Assembly: GCF_900460525.1 (NCBI RefSeq)
Contig: NZ_UHIY01000001.1
Location: forward strand, 186,001 to 250,000
Source of the DNA: Yersinia kristensenii
GTDB lineage: Bacteria; Pseudomonadota; Gammaproteobacteria; Enterobacterales; Enterobacteriaceae
DNA length: 64,000 nucleotides
Direction: 5' to 3'
The notes under the pieces were generated by a model. It worked only from the letters and a program-made list of their open reading frames with translations. It had not been told where the DNA came from and searched no databases. A program made the position numbers and the translations under genes. Of this stretch, positions 33,046 to 42,305 are shown piece by piece (the first letter of the stretch is position 1; the number at the start of each line of letters is the position of its first letter).

Positions 33046-33557
33046 TGATCAAGACAATTACAGCGGTACAAGTCTCCCGTGATGCATTGGGTTTCTGGAC
33101 TCATCCAGATTTCTTTGAGCCAGCAAATGGTAATGAGTTCGGCGTTGAAGGTGAATTCTATGCGTGGAAAATGCGTAACCGTGTTACTGGCGCGATGAGC
33201 TGGATGGAAAACGAAGAAAATGCAGAAGAGCTGCAGGCGGCATTCGACTCCGTTGGCTGTGATGTCAGTTTGTGGCAACCCAAACCACCTGCGGGAGATG
33301 GTTGGTTTTTGGCTTCAATTCATGACACTGAGGACGGGCCAGTTTGCTACTGGTTACGCTCTATCGAATTCGATCCGGAAGCGTTAGCAGCCCACCAAGA
33401 TCGCAGCCATCTTGAAGCATTAAAAATGGTGCTTCTCACTAAGCATCAAGCAGCAGTAACAGCAGCACATGAATATTTTGCGGCATGTGATGTTGGCGAA
33501 GAAAGATTTTTTGCAGCAGCAATTTTTGAACGTCTGCGTGTGGCCACTAGGCGATAA
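33045..33557 (+). CDS. Unrecognised PL-operon protein, 170 aa
   Basis: ATG at 33045 overlaps the previous TGA (TGATG) with GAGGAAACAG upstream. Begins MIKTITAVQVSRDALGFWTH. A beta-rich N-terminal half includes PPAGDGWFLASIHDTEDGPV; the C-terminal 55 residues are helical (LEALKMVLLTKHQAAVTAAHE in part). Such accessory proteins are typical of this operon in enterobacterial phages. No function known. Confidence 0.65.
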   Translation: MIKTITAVQVSRDALGFWTHPDFFEPANGNEFGVEGEFYAWKMRNRVTGAMSWMENEENAEELQAAFDSVGCDVSLWQPKPPAGDGWFLASIHDTEDGPVCYWLRSIEFDPEALAAHQDRSHLEALKMVLLTKHQAAVTAAHEYFAACDVGEERFFAAAIFERLRVATRR

Positions 33558-33568
33558 GGTAGAAACCA

Positions 33569-33943
33569 ATGAAGAAACCTAATCAGGAATATTTTGTTAT
33601 CAGCCTTAACCACAATCAGCGGAGCGATTCATACGTTATTTTATGGGCTGAAAATGACTCAGGTTATCGAGGCCGAATTGAATCAGCGGGCCGGTACTCT
33701 GAAGAAAAAATTCTTTCTAACCTTGGCTATTACAATTGCGGTTGTAGCGCTATCGCCATTCCGTGTGAGGTATTAGAGCAGTTGGCTGAACCAGTGAGAA
33801 AGGGGTTCTTTGATACTGATGATGGCCGCTGGGTGGTGAACTGCCGCAAGAATTGGACGGAGATTTTAAAGAACATCATCCGCAAGCCTAGTTTTAAACC
33901 AGAGCCTGAATACAAAGGTTCACTCCGTAAGCAGGAGCCATGA
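33569..33943 (+). CDS. Unrecognised PL-operon protein, 124 aa
   Basis: Begins MKKPNQEYFVISLNHNQRSD with a beta-strand pattern (SYVILWAENDSGYRGRIESA) then helix ILSNLGYYNCG. Basic C-terminus. The ATG has AAGGTAGAAACC upstream. The stop overlaps the next start (ATGA). Function unknown; probable phage host-interaction or accessory protein. Confidence 0.65.
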   Translation: MKKPNQEYFVISLNHNQRSDSYVILWAENDSGYRGRIESAGRYSEEKILSNLGYYNCGCSAIAIPCEVLEQLAEPVRKGFFDTDDGRWVVNCRKNWTEILKNIIRKPSFKPEPEYKGSLRKQEP

Positions 33944-34571
33944 TGGATAAGTCGATTTTAGATATGTGCTGCGGCTCCCGCATGTTCTGGTTTGACCGTG
34001 CCGATCCGCGCGCTGTATTCGTAGATATCCGTGCCGAAAGTCACACTTTATGTGATGGCCGTAAGCTGGAGATTGCACCAGACCTTATTGCTGATTTTCG
34101 TCAGTTACCGTTTGCCGATAATACTTTCCAGATCGTTGTCTTCGACCCACCTCACCTTACCCATTGTGGGCCAGAGGGTTGGCAGGGGAAGAAATACGGC
34201 ATCCTCATAAGTCATGGAAAGATGACCTTACCAAAGGCTTTGCTGAGGCGTTCCGCGTATTACGTGCCGGGGGGGCTCTCATTTTTAAGTGGAATGAAGT
34301 GCATATCCCTACCCGCGACATTATTAAACTGTCGCCGGTACCGCCAATATTTGGACATCCATCGGGTAAGCGAGCAAATACAAACTGGGTGTGCTTTCAA
34401 AAACCAGGTGAAAATTTGATAGATCAACTGGCAGCAGCAGAAGCACAGATAAAAGATATGAAAGAGGTTTTGCGCGGAATTCATAACACAGCCATTGATC
34501 CGTATGGCTCACGAGCTGGAATAGCAATTGCCGCTAAACGAGCGGTGCTGGGGGATGCATATGCTGAGTAA
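33940..34571 (+). pseudogene. Frameshifted SAM-dependent methyltransferase
   Basis: Frame 1 from 33940 gives MMDKSILDMCCGSRMFWFDR ... FDPPHLTHCGPEGWQGKKYG, ending near 34200 in sense. The related sequence HKSWKDDLTKGFAEAFRVLR ... FKWNEVHIPT ... GHPSGKRANTNW continues in the next frame to 34571. Together they match a known phage class I methyltransferase family (CCGSRMF, DPPH and SGKRANT motifs). A single-base deletion near 34195-34205, or a sequencing error, would explain it. No slippery heptamer is present. If real, the enzyme is inactive. Confidence 0.75.
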
Positions 34572-35070
34572 AGATAAGCTGAAATATCCAACGGAGATAA
34601 CTGACGAGCAGCTCCGGTACCTGATTACCGCTTTCGAAAATAATATGACGGAGTTTTACCCTGTTGGTCGAGAGGCGGAGATAGCACGACAACTGCTATC
34701 ACTGCGTGAGCGAGTCGCTATATTGGAGCTGGAGCCTACTTATAACGGAATGACAGCACAAGAGTTGTTTGCTCATAGCAAGGAGTTGGCACAGCAACTT
34801 GCGGCTCTGAAACAGCAGAAACCCACCGGCCAAGTTATTAGCTGTAACGGCAATAAAACCCTCGGTTGGATTAATGACGCGCCAGAGGGCACCTTGCTAT
34901 TCACAGCAGCCAAGCCAGCAGAAATACCACGCCATATTTACTCAATGCTGGTAAATGAATTGCGCGATATACCAGCGATCGGCTGTAAGCGGGAATTAAT
35001 TATTAGTGTATTAAACCGTCATGGCGTTATCGCTGAGCCGGTGCAGTGTGATCCACCAGCAACAGAATGA
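34561..35070 (+). CDS. Unrecognised helical phage protein, 169 aa
   Basis: ATG 34561 lies inside the end of the preceding gene with GGGGGATGCAT upstream. The product starts MLSKDKLKYPTEITDEQLRY and has a coiled coil at about residues 40-85 (LLSLRERVAILELE; KELAQQLAALKQQ), followed by a folded tail with CNGNKTLGWINDAPEGTLLF. Similar to Ea22-type accessory proteins in layout. Function unknown. Confidence 0.6.
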   Translation: MLSKDKLKYPTEITDEQLRYLITAFENNMTEFYPVGREAEIARQLLSLRERVAILELEPTYNGMTAQELFAHSKELAQQLAALKQQKPTGQVISCNGNKTLGWINDAPEGTLLFTAAKPAEIPRHIYSMLVNELRDIPAIGCKRELIISVLNRHGVIAEPVQCDPPATE

Positions 35071-35122
35071 TTTTAATCACGGCCTGTGTGCGGCGGGCCT
35101 TTAAAACAGTGTGGAGGTTCGT

Positions 35123-35329
35123 ATGATTAGTCTCGATTGCATCCCCATTAGTGCGTATTGCATTACCACCGGGGAGACGGTTGAAGCCATCAATAAGCGG
35201 GTTCAGCGTGGAGTCTGGCGTGAGGGCAAGCAGGTTTTAAAAGTTGGTGGTGTTAAAGAACGTTGGATTGATCTTACGGAGGTTTCAAAGTGGGCGAGAG
35301 GGGATCGGCAAAGCTCCCAAGGGGCATAA
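35123..35329 (+). CDS. xis: Excisionase (DUF1233 type)
   Basis: From ATG 35123 (GTGTGGAGG upstream) a 68-aa winged-helix protein: INKRVQRGVWREGKQVLKVG then VKERWIDLTEVSKWAR, a pattern of small phage excisionases. It bends the att DNA and directs integrase to excision. Overlaps int by 40 bases. Confidence 0.88.
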   Translation: MISLDCIPISAYCITTGETVEAINKRVQRGVWREGKQVLKVGGVKERWIDLTEVSKWARGDRQSSQGA

Positions 35330-36480
35330 CTGTTCGTAGTCACAAGACTGGGCAGACAATCAATATCACTTTTACATATAAAGGGGTTAAGTGCCGTGAA
35401 CCCCTTTCTAATATCGAAGTAACACCAAAAAATATCAAATATGCAGAAAGGCTGTTGGGTGAAATACATAACAGAATAGAACGAGGCACATTTAATTATG
35501 CCGACCAATTTCCCCGTTCTGTCCGATTAAACGTATTCGGTAATAACCAAAGCTCAAAGCACATTAAAAAATATTTAGACGAATACATTTCAATTTGTGA
35601 AAGCCGCAAATTATCACCTGCTACGATCGCCGGTTATAAGAAGTGCTTGAGCGCCCTATCCAGCCTACATGAAGTTAATGTCTCTGATCTTACGCCCGCA
35701 ATTGTTAAAAATTGGATACAAGGGCAAAAGGTAGCGCTGAAAACTATCCGCAATAGATTATCATTTTTAGGCTCTGCAATAGATGAAGCGGTAACGGATG
35801 GCTTGCTGCCAGCTAACCCTGTTTCTCTTGTTTCAGCATCCCGCTACCAGGGCGAAGATGTCAGATCAGAAAGTGAATATGTGGTTGATCCGCTTTCACC
35901 TGATGAAGCGAAAGCCATTCTATCCACGGCGATGAATGCTCAATGGGAAAACCTTTTTAGATTTGCTTTGCATACTGGAATGAGAAGTTCAGAACTCTGC
36001 GCGATACGGTGGCAAGATCTCGATCTCGTCGGCAATACAGCCCATGTAATAACGGCCAGTGTTGAAGGGGTAATTAAGGGAACGAAGACTAAGGCGGGGC
36101 GAAGAAAAATAGAATTAGATTCTGATGCATTATTAGCTGTCAAAAATCAAAAACCATTTACATTTATGCTCAACAAGTATGTTTTCCATGATCCGAAAAC
36201 GAATGAGGCTTGGACCGGTGCTGATGCGATCAGAAAAAAAGCATGGATACCAACTTTAAAAAGGGCTGGCGTCCGGTACCGGAATCCCTATCAGACCAGA
36301 CATACATTTGCCACGATGCATATTAGCCAGGGCGCGAATTTATTCTGGTTAGCAGGACAAATGGGCCACAAGGGGCCGGAGATGCTTTTCAGGCATTATG
36401 GTTCGTTCCTGAAGGAATACAGTGGGATGACTGAGGAAGTACACCAAAGGAGCCGCACAGGATACGCGCCAGAAAAATAA
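35290..36480 (+). CDS. int: Prophage tyrosine integrase, 396 aa
   Basis: GTG start with GGAGG seven bases upstream. Catalytic residues: Arg232 (TGMRSSELCAIRW), Arg337-His338 (YQTRHTFATM), His360 (QMGHKG) and Tyr370 (FRHYG). The usual first His of the HxxR box is Tyr334, as in many lambdoid integrases. An N-terminal arm-binding and SAM-like core-binding part (80-180) precede it. The gene ends 40 bases before the ssrA-end sequence, so it integrates this phage at ssrA. Confidence 0.95.
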   Translation: MGERGSAKLPRGITVRSHKTGQTINITFTYKGVKCREPLSNIEVTPKNIKYAERLLGEIHNRIERGTFNYADQFPRSVRLNVFGNNQSSKHIKKYLDEYISICESRKLSPATIAGYKKCLSALSSLHEVNVSDLTPAIVKNWIQGQKVALKTIRNRLSFLGSAIDEAVTDGLLPANPVSLVSASRYQGEDVRSESEYVVDPLSPDEAKAILSTAMNAQWENLFRFALHTGMRSSELCAIRWQDLDLVGNTAHVITASVEGVIKGTKTKAGRRKIELDSDALLAVKNQKPFTFMLNKYVFHDPKTNEAWTGADAIRKKAWIPTLKRAGVRYRNPYQTRHTFATMHISQGANLFWLAGQMGHKGPEMLFRHYGSFLKEYSGMTEEVHQRSRTGYAPEK

Positions 36481-36519
36481 TAAAAATAAGCATTCTCTAA
36501 CAATAAGTTAAGAGATTAC

Positions 36520-36551
36520 GGACGCGGGTTCAAATCCCCCCAGCTCCACCA
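36520..36551 (+). other. Attachment site: duplicated 3' end of ssrA (tmRNA)
   Basis: Reads GGACGCGGGTTCAAAT then CCCCCCAGCTCCACCA, the T-arm and acceptor end of enterobacterial tmRNA. The rest of ssrA is absent, so this is the attR copy of the prophage and also the attL of the next island. One arm of the T-stem (GCGGG/CCCCC) has a C-C mismatch, fitting a non-functional copy. Confidence 0.85.
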
Positions 36552-36597
36552 AAATCTTCAATCGATGATTACCAGAGTCATCCGATAAAGTCTAAAG

Positions 36598-36630
36598 AGC
36601 CCGCATGGCATAAGCCCTGCGGGCTTTTTT
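36598..36630 (+). terminator. Terminator next to the att site
   Basis: AGCCCGC ... GCGGGCT followed by six T. A close copy lies at 58868-58900 beyond the other end of the island, in the same place relative to an integrase gene. Confidence 0.75.
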
Positions 36631-36684
36631 GTGCCTGCAATTTGTCCTGGGAAGTCTGAAGCAAACTAATTAAATCCGAACCTT

Positions 36685-36737
36685 TTAGGCACCTTGTTAG
36701 GCACCTCATAAAGCATTATTGTTTTTGAGGTGCCTAA
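36685..36737. repeat. Integrase arm-type repeats, int end of the island
   Basis: TTAGGCACC at 36685 and 36698 in direct order, and inverted GAGGTGCCTAA at 36727. The same set in the same order is found at the far end (58739-58790). They are inferred to be binding sites for the island integrase and may also control its promoter. Confidence 0.7.
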
Positions 36738-36755
36738 AACTATGGAAATCCGGCA

Positions 36756-37997
36756 ATGGCAAGACAAACCAAACCTTTATCCGTCAAAGAAATCGAATCC
36801 GCCAAACCCAAGGAAGCGGACTACGTTCTCTATGATGGCGATGGCCTTGAGCTACTCATCAAATCAAGTGGCAGTAAAATCTGGCAGTTTCGCTACATAC
36901 GCCCAGTCACCAAGAAGCGTGCGAAGAAGAGCATCGGCCCCTATCCGTCAGTCACACTTGCCGATGCTCGAAGCTACCGGGCAGAGGCTCGCGTTCTCCT
37001 CGCAAAACAAATCGATCCGCAGGAGCATCACCAAGAACAGCTGCGCAGTTCGCTTGAAGCCAAAACCAACACTTTCCAACTCGTAGCTGAACGTTGGTGG
37101 AATGTGAAGAAAGCCAGTGTGACCAAGGACTACGCAGAGGATATCTGGCGCTCGCTGGAGAGAGACGTTTTACCAGCGATTGGCGATATCAGTATTACAG
37201 ATATTAAAGCTCATACACTGGTTCAGGCCGTTCAACCGGTTCAGGCCAGAGGAGCTCTGGAAACCGTCCGTCGCCTGTGCCAACGAATCAATGAGGTCAT
37301 GGTTTATGCTCAAAACACAGGCCTGATTGATGCTGTCCCCAGCGTCAATATTGGCAAGGCATTCGAGAAGCCTCAGAAAAAGAACATGCCAAGTATCCGT
37401 CCAGACCAGCTACCACAACTCATGCAGACAATGCGTACCGCCAACATTATCCTACCAACACGATGCCTGTTTATGTGGCAACTTCTTACTATCACCCGCC
37501 CTGCTGAAGCAGCTGAAGCCCGCTGGGAAGAGGTAGACTTAGAAGCGCGAGAGTGGAAGATTCCTGCAGCACGCATGAAAATGAACCGCGACCATACTGT
37601 TCCATTGTCAGATGAAGCAATGGCTGTTCTGGAAATGATGAAGCCGTTAAGCGGCAACCGGGAGTTTATCTTTCCTAGCCGTATCAAACCCAACCAGCCA
37701 ATGAATAGCCAGACCGTTAACGCATCGCTAAAACGTGCAGGTTTTGGTGGGGTGCTTGTTTCACACGGACTGCGATCTATTGCTAGTACGGCCCTTAATG
37801 AACAGGGTTTTCCACCTGACGTTATTGAAGCGGCATTGGCCCATGTGGATAAGAATGAGGTACGTCGCGCTTATAACCGCAGCGACTATCTTGAGCAACG
37901 TCGTCCGATGATGCAGTGGTGGGCAGATTTTGTTAACGCGGCAGATAGTGGCAGTATTATTGAAGGGGGGATGAAAGGAATGCGGCTCGTAGGATGA
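36756..37997 (+). CDS. intA: P4-family integrase (CP4-57 IntA/SlpA-like), 413 aa
   Basis: Same length as E. coli IntA and strongly alike in sequence pattern: N-terminal DUF4102 domain (MARQTKPLSVKEIESAKPK, YDGDGLELLIKSSGSKIW), then the tyrosine recombinase with Arg in TITRPAEAAEARW, His-x-x-Arg in SHGLRSIAST, AHVDKNEVRRAYNR including the Tyr region. IntA of CP4-57 integrates at ssrA, which matches the ssrA end 200 bases upstream. The Shine-Dalgarno is weak (GGAAATCCGGCA), and the AGGCACC repeats lie in the promoter region. Confidence 0.95.
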   Translation: MARQTKPLSVKEIESAKPKEADYVLYDGDGLELLIKSSGSKIWQFRYIRPVTKKRAKKSIGPYPSVTLADARSYRAEARVLLAKQIDPQEHHQEQLRSSLEAKTNTFQLVAERWWNVKKASVTKDYAEDIWRSLERDVLPAIGDISITDIKAHTLVQAVQPVQARGALETVRRLCQRINEVMVYAQNTGLIDAVPSVNIGKAFEKPQKKNMPSIRPDQLPQLMQTMRTANIILPTRCLFMWQLLTITRPAEAAEARWEEVDLEAREWKIPAARMKMNRDHTVPLSDEAMAVLEMMKPLSGNREFIFPSRIKPNQPMNSQTVNASLKRAGFGGVLVSHGLRSIASTALNEQGFPPDVIEAALAHVDKNEVRRAYNRSDYLEQRRPMMQWWADFVNAADSGSIIEGGMKGMRLVG

Positions 37998-38148
37998 TGC
38001 TTGTGGACCAATAGTTAATATGACCATGACCCCATCTGACAGTCATGTATGCTCCAGAAGTGAACGTTGTCTATGGTATTTGACTTCTTATATAGAAATG
38101 CCTAATGCTAAGGCTGATAGGTGGTCAGCCTGTGTTTAAAGAAGAGTT

Positions 38149-38637
38149 ATGAACATGGAAAAAATAGTCAAAAGCCCCAAAAGCTGCAGTGTTGTTGAGA
38201 TCGCATCATTTGAAGCACTAGTGATCGAGGGTGGGGAAGTCGAATTGGCGGGCCTTCGAGAAAGAATTCTGCGCGCCGAGCAGCTTGTCTTTATCAATGA
38301 TAACAATAACGTGGTTGTTGCAGTTGGAGCAATTAAACATCCAAATGCAGGATATAAATCAAGCGTTTTTGAAAAGTCTGGCACTTCTGAGCAAGGAGGG
38401 TATGAATTTGAGGCGGGCTGGTTGTATGTTGCAAACGCAGCAAGAGGTAAAGGTTATGGGCGCATTCTGATGGAGTCAATTTGTCAACTGTTGTCTGACA
38501 AGCCATGCTTTGCTACCACTCGTGAAAATAATACCGCGATGCAATATTTGTTTAACCAATTTGGTTTTTCGAAACTTGGTAATTCTTACAAAAGTAGGAA
38601 AGGGAATTATTCTCTTACTCTTTATGTAAAGGAATAG
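38149..38637 (+). CDS. GNAT-family acetyltransferase, 162 aa
   Basis: The acetyl-CoA site ARGKGYGRILMESI near residue 108 and the following FATTRENNTAMQYLFNQFGF are GNAT features. The AT-rich composition differs from the integrase gene upstream. It is isolated at the edge of the defence region. No antitoxin-like partner is adjacent, so a GNAT toxin is not supported. Substrate unknown. Confidence 0.75.
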   Translation: MNMEKIVKSPKSCSVVEIASFEALVIEGGEVELAGLRERILRAEQLVFINDNNNVVVAVGAIKHPNAGYKSSVFEKSGTSEQGGYEFEAGWLYVANAARGKGYGRILMESICQLLSDKPCFATTRENNTAMQYLFNQFGFSKLGNSYKSRKGNYSLTLYVKE

Positions 38638-38887
38638 TTAAGCCAAGAAAAGCAATAACTTTTCTTATCTACTTATCCTTCACTACAAATCGAAATCACC
38701 CCATATCTGTAGACATCTTTAGATGCCCTGACCGTGAGCGGAACGCCCCAACGTCCGCTCGATGCCGCCCTAAATCATGTGGGAGGGAGCTCAGTGCCAA
38801 TATTTTATTAATAGGTTGAGGTAGCGGTTAACGAAGAAGAGTAGTAACCAGCAATCACTGATAATTTTAACAGAGCACGAGCTAGGC

Positions 38888-39718
38888 TTAAGAAGATTTG
38901 AACCACGGATTACCTTTCTGCCAGGCATCAATATTGATTACTTTTACCTCAAAGGGAGCGCAGCTGACAATTTCGATCGCACTTGGATCAAAGATCGCGA
39001 TGTTATAGCCCAACTGCTTATCATCGTCTCCGAAGTGACTCTTATATGCAATTGCATCATATCCAACGCTACGAAACAGTTCAGCCAGTATCTGAGTCGG
39101 CGCATAATCGGCGCGGTCATCCGACTGTGTGACAGGAGTTGAAAATGCATTATCTATCTCAATCCAGACAGCTTTCTCTTTCTCCTGTGCTGTTGGCTCC
39201 CGTCCGCCCAGCACGTGCCTTAAGATAGGCCCAGAAAGTGATGACTGACCATGTCCTAGTGAAAGATCAAGAGTCCGCAATGGACGCGAGAGCTTGCACA
39301 CAGCAACCGACACATCAGCACCAATCCAAGGCCGCACCTCGGAAATCGCAGTCTTCACTGTTGTACCTACATATAGCACCGGGATACCCGAGGAATTTGC
39401 ACGTCCTTCGATGGCTCGGTCAGTAAGAGGCTTCATACGTGAAGCTCCGAAACCCCATATATCCTCGCCAATCCAGTTACCGTCACTATCGGTCCGGTCG
39501 CACAGATCTATCCCAAGCTGAGCACGATAGAACACATGCCCTTCTTTCAGCTCACCGTCACGCCCCTTAATCGTCGCAAGAACCGTATCAAGGAATGTTC
39601 TCTGTTCTTCACTTAAGATGTAACGATTGACCGTGCTAACGTAGCGTGCGAATCGAGAATAACTGTCCCAGTACGGAAACTCAGGTCTATCGCTCAAATC
39701 CTTCTCATATATAGTCAT
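38888..39718 (-). CDS. RES-domain protein, third gene of Mod-helicase-RES unit
   Basis: From ATG 39718 a 276-aa protein that overlaps the helicase gene by 14 bases, so it is co-translated. Residues 60-255 fit the RES fold: Arg65 (VFYRAQ), Arg106 (EGRANSSGIPVLYVG), Tyr116 and Glu127 (TAISEVRPW), later YAPTQILAELFRSVGYDAIA. In RES-Xre toxins such Arg/Tyr/Glu residues degrade NAD+. No Xre antitoxin is present. An effector role triggered by the helicase is my inference. Confidence 0.82.
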   Translation of the reverse strand: MTIYEKDLSDRPEFPYWDSYSRFARYVSTVNRYILSEEQRTFLDTVLATIKGRDGELKEGHVFYRAQLGIDLCDRTDSDGNWIGEDIWGFGASRMKPLTDRAIEGRANSSGIPVLYVGTTVKTAISEVRPWIGADVSVAVCKLSRPLRTLDLSLGHGQSSLSGPILRHVLGGREPTAQEKEKAVWIEIDNAFSTPVTQSDDRADYAPTQILAELFRSVGYDAIAYKSHFGDDDKQLGYNIAIFDPSAIEIVSCAPFEVKVINIDAWQKGNPWFKSS

Positions 39719-42302
39719 CTGCAAGCCCGCTACTGAATAAAGCCTCAGCATCTTGAGCGGCAGCAATTGAGTCTTGCACTTCCTGCCTCTTCAAGTTGAG
39801 GACACGTAATTTTCCGTTGTTTTTCACCTGAGCAATGGACTCAATCCGTCTATATACGTTGGGATGGCTTGCGGCGTACAGCGCCAAACCTTGTAACTTA
39901 GCAAGCGCATCACTCAAGTGCAGTCCATGCGGGTCAACCAGGTCTACAACGAGAGAGCCATCTTGTTCGGAAAAAAACAGGAAATCAGGGCGAACAATCC
40001 CATATTGCCCGGCTTTTTCGTAGGCAATACCAAGCGAAGATTGTCCTGGCTGCTGCGGGTTACGATACCAGTAACAGAATTCAGCTCTTCCGGACTCAGT
40101 CTCAACAACCGTTCGCTCCCATTCATTCAGCTCAGCCGGGTATTTTCTATCGAGCCCACACAACAAGTGGTTATCCCAAACAGGCAGCACTTTCACATTT
40201 CCATTTTCGTTCGCCTTAGTCGCCTCATAACGGGCCTCAGGCTTCAGCAATCCAACATCCTGTGGCTCTGTACTCATTTCGATGATCTGTCGATAGGATT
40301 CCCTACGATCATCGCTTAGCGTCTTGATCTGTTGGTCATATTTTGACAGCCAATTCCTCGCAAGCTTTTCGGCCTCGGTATCGAAATAAGCCTGTACTTC
40401 CATCACCAGTCCCAAACCAGCAACTGTTACACGTCCTTCAATAATTGCTTCTAGAAATGCTTCTGGATCATTTTTGCGATCGGCTACCTGACTAGCCAAA
40501 TGATCAACATACGAATGGGCAATAGCTGGGCTAAAGATACGTGCAGCTCGGCGGTATGCATCATCGATCACAGCCACATCAGCATCTTCCCAGAATTGTT
40601 CCAGGCTACGCCCCTGCCCTAGCATATCTGCCTTCACTGTCTTGCCATCTACAACCAATACAGACTTCCGCTTGATCTTAATTTTGTCCTCATTTTCGTA
40701 CTGAAACTTATCCAGAATGGCATGCATTGCGGCATGAGCAAGCGTTCCTGCACCGGATAAAATATCGTCGGACGCCAATTCATGAGCCAACGCCGTCAAC
40801 CTGACCGCTGACTTAGCACCACGCTGGGGGCGCGTTTGCGACGGTAAAATTTCAAATGCATCCCACACGGTAGATGAAACAGCAGGATTCGGCAGCACTT
40901 CAATGTAATCTGTCAAGACGCGCCCTGGCGTTGCCGCTTCGCTACCGGTCGTCAATTCATCAACTACCTGCTCCACAGCCTTACGATTGAACTTTGGCAA
41001 TAGACAATCTACCGCGTTCAAACGATCATTACCTGGGATACGACGAGCAAGAGGCGAACGTACAAGACGCCCCAATAACTGTGTGATATGAGTCTTGTCG
41101 CTGGCTGCGCGGAAAGAAATCATAACCTCGGCACGTGGACAGTCCCACCCAGTACTTATAGCGTCCTTAGCAATTAATACCCGCACCCACGTTGATTCTT
41201 CAACCCGTTGCGGCTCTATGTAGGGCACGTCGCGGTTACCAAATCGCTGTGTGGTATGCTCCCCGAAAACATGTGCCACACTGGCAGGAGACAGCTCGGG
41301 ATAACGCTCAAAGATAGTATCCAATGCCCTCCCGATCTCATCTGGGTCAGGTGTATTCGGTACTTGCAAGACCATCAAAGGAACAACAATATACGCTTCC
41401 TGCTGTTGCTTGGAGTATGTGCTCCAGGCAAGGCTGGACTCCTTCAATTTATCGGTCGCACGACGCACCAGTACGGTATCGAAATCGCCAATATTGTCAG
41501 GGATATCAAGCAAGATGGTATCTTTGATAAGTCCAGACTCCTGTACTTTCGCCGCATCTACTTCCACATTGGGCAGCTTAATATGCTTTCCAGCCGACTC
41601 AATCGCCTTGTTGAACCGCTCCACTGTAGCTGAAATACCCCATACCGCTGGAATACCGGGTACGCTACCTACACCATTGATAAGCCGTTGGACGATAGTA
41701 CTTTTGGCATTCTGGCTGGCAGTAGTCTGCGCGCCCATACCACGATGCGCCTCATCCAGTACCAAGTAGAGCGTTAAATCTGGGTCTTCAATAGTATTCT
41801 GGATTGTGTCCCAAATCGTGTATGCCCGCAGGTCAGGTCGCATTTCAGGGAACGTCTCATCTAACTTGGCAGCCATTTCTGCAGGGTCATGACCTCGAAC
41901 CAACAAGCTGTTCTTACTCAACTTCTGGGTGTTGAGAAAATAGATTTTCCCCGGCTGAAACTTAGGCCTATTGAATGTATTTTCAACTACCACGAGATCT
42001 GTGTAATTTATACGATCGCTGGCTTCGATAAAGCGAAAACGAGTCTGCTCATTCAAAGAAGGGTCATCACTGAACCAAATAACTACTGCACCAGGATCAG
42101 CGTCAAAACTGAACTCATCGTCACCGTGAAACAGCGCTTCAAACGTAGCAGCAGCCATGACTGTCTTACCTGCACCGGTTACGGCAGTTAGTGAGAACGC
42201 GGTCCTGTCGAATTCGCTATGCCATAATCGGCGAGCTTTGCCCAAATTATTTAAGGATTCACGGACTGCGTCGCGTTGATAATCTTTGAGGGTGAACTTC
42301 AT
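39705..42302 (-). CDS. DEAH helicase, type III restriction subunit-like, 865 aa
   Basis: SF2 helicase with Walker A VTGAGKT (42-47), DEAH (LVLDEAHRG, 183-186), and motif VI QLLGRLVRSPLARR (about 402). The region near 771-790 reads RPDFLFFSEQDGSLVVDLVD: a PD...D pattern where type III Res nucleases have PD...ExK, but with Val in place of Lys. So DNA cutting is doubtful. It starts 3 bases after the methyltransferase stop. With the MTase it forms an R-M-like pair; the overlapping RES gene suggests an extra effector. Confidence 0.9.
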   Translation of the reverse strand: MKFTLKDYQRDAVRESLNNLGKARRLWHSEFDRTAFSLTAVTGAGKTVMAAATFEALFHGDDEFSFDADPGAVVIWFSDDPSLNEQTRFRFIEASDRINYTDLVVVENTFNRPKFQPGKIYFLNTQKLSKNSLLVRGHDPAEMAAKLDETFPEMRPDLRAYTIWDTIQNTIEDPDLTLYLVLDEAHRGMGAQTTASQNAKSTIVQRLINGVGSVPGIPAVWGISATVERFNKAIESAGKHIKLPNVEVDAAKVQESGLIKDTILLDIPDNIGDFDTVLVRRATDKLKESSLAWSTYSKQQQEAYIVVPLMVLQVPNTPDPDEIGRALDTIFERYPELSPASVAHVFGEHTTQRFGNRDVPYIEPQRVEESTWVRVLIAKDAISTGWDCPRAEVMISFRAASDKTHITQLLGRLVRSPLARRIPGNDRLNAVDCLLPKFNRKAVEQVVDELTTGSEAATPGRVLTDYIEVLPNPAVSSTVWDAFEILPSQTRPQRGAKSAVRLTALAHELASDDILSGAGTLAHAAMHAILDKFQYENEDKIKIKRKSVLVVDGKTVKADMLGQGRSLEQFWEDADVAVIDDAYRRAARIFSPAIAHSYVDHLASQVADRKNDPEAFLEAIIEGRVTVAGLGLVMEVQAYFDTEAEKLARNWLSKYDQQIKTLSDDRRESYRQIIEMSTEPQDVGLLKPEARYEATKANENGNVKVLPVWDNHLLCGLDRKYPAELNEWERTVVETESGRAEFCYWYRNPQQPGQSSLGIAYEKAGQYGIVRPDFLFFSEQDGSLVVDLVDPHGLHLSDALAKLQGLALYAASHPNVYRRIESIAQVKNNGKLRVLNLKRQEVQDSIAAAQDAEALFSSGLADDYI

Positions 42303-42305
42303 CCG

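Noticed and set aside
33940..34571. Programmed frameshift in the methyltransferase
   Set aside because: No slippery heptamer near 34190-34210 and the shift falls inside a conserved domain, so a mutation or sequence error is more likely.
36520..36551. Complete tRNA or tmRNA gene
   Set aside because: Only the T-arm and acceptor end are present, and the T-stem has a mismatch. It is an att duplicate.
38149..38637. GNAT toxin of a type II toxin-antitoxin pair
   Set aside because: No RHH/DUF1778-type antitoxin gene next to it.
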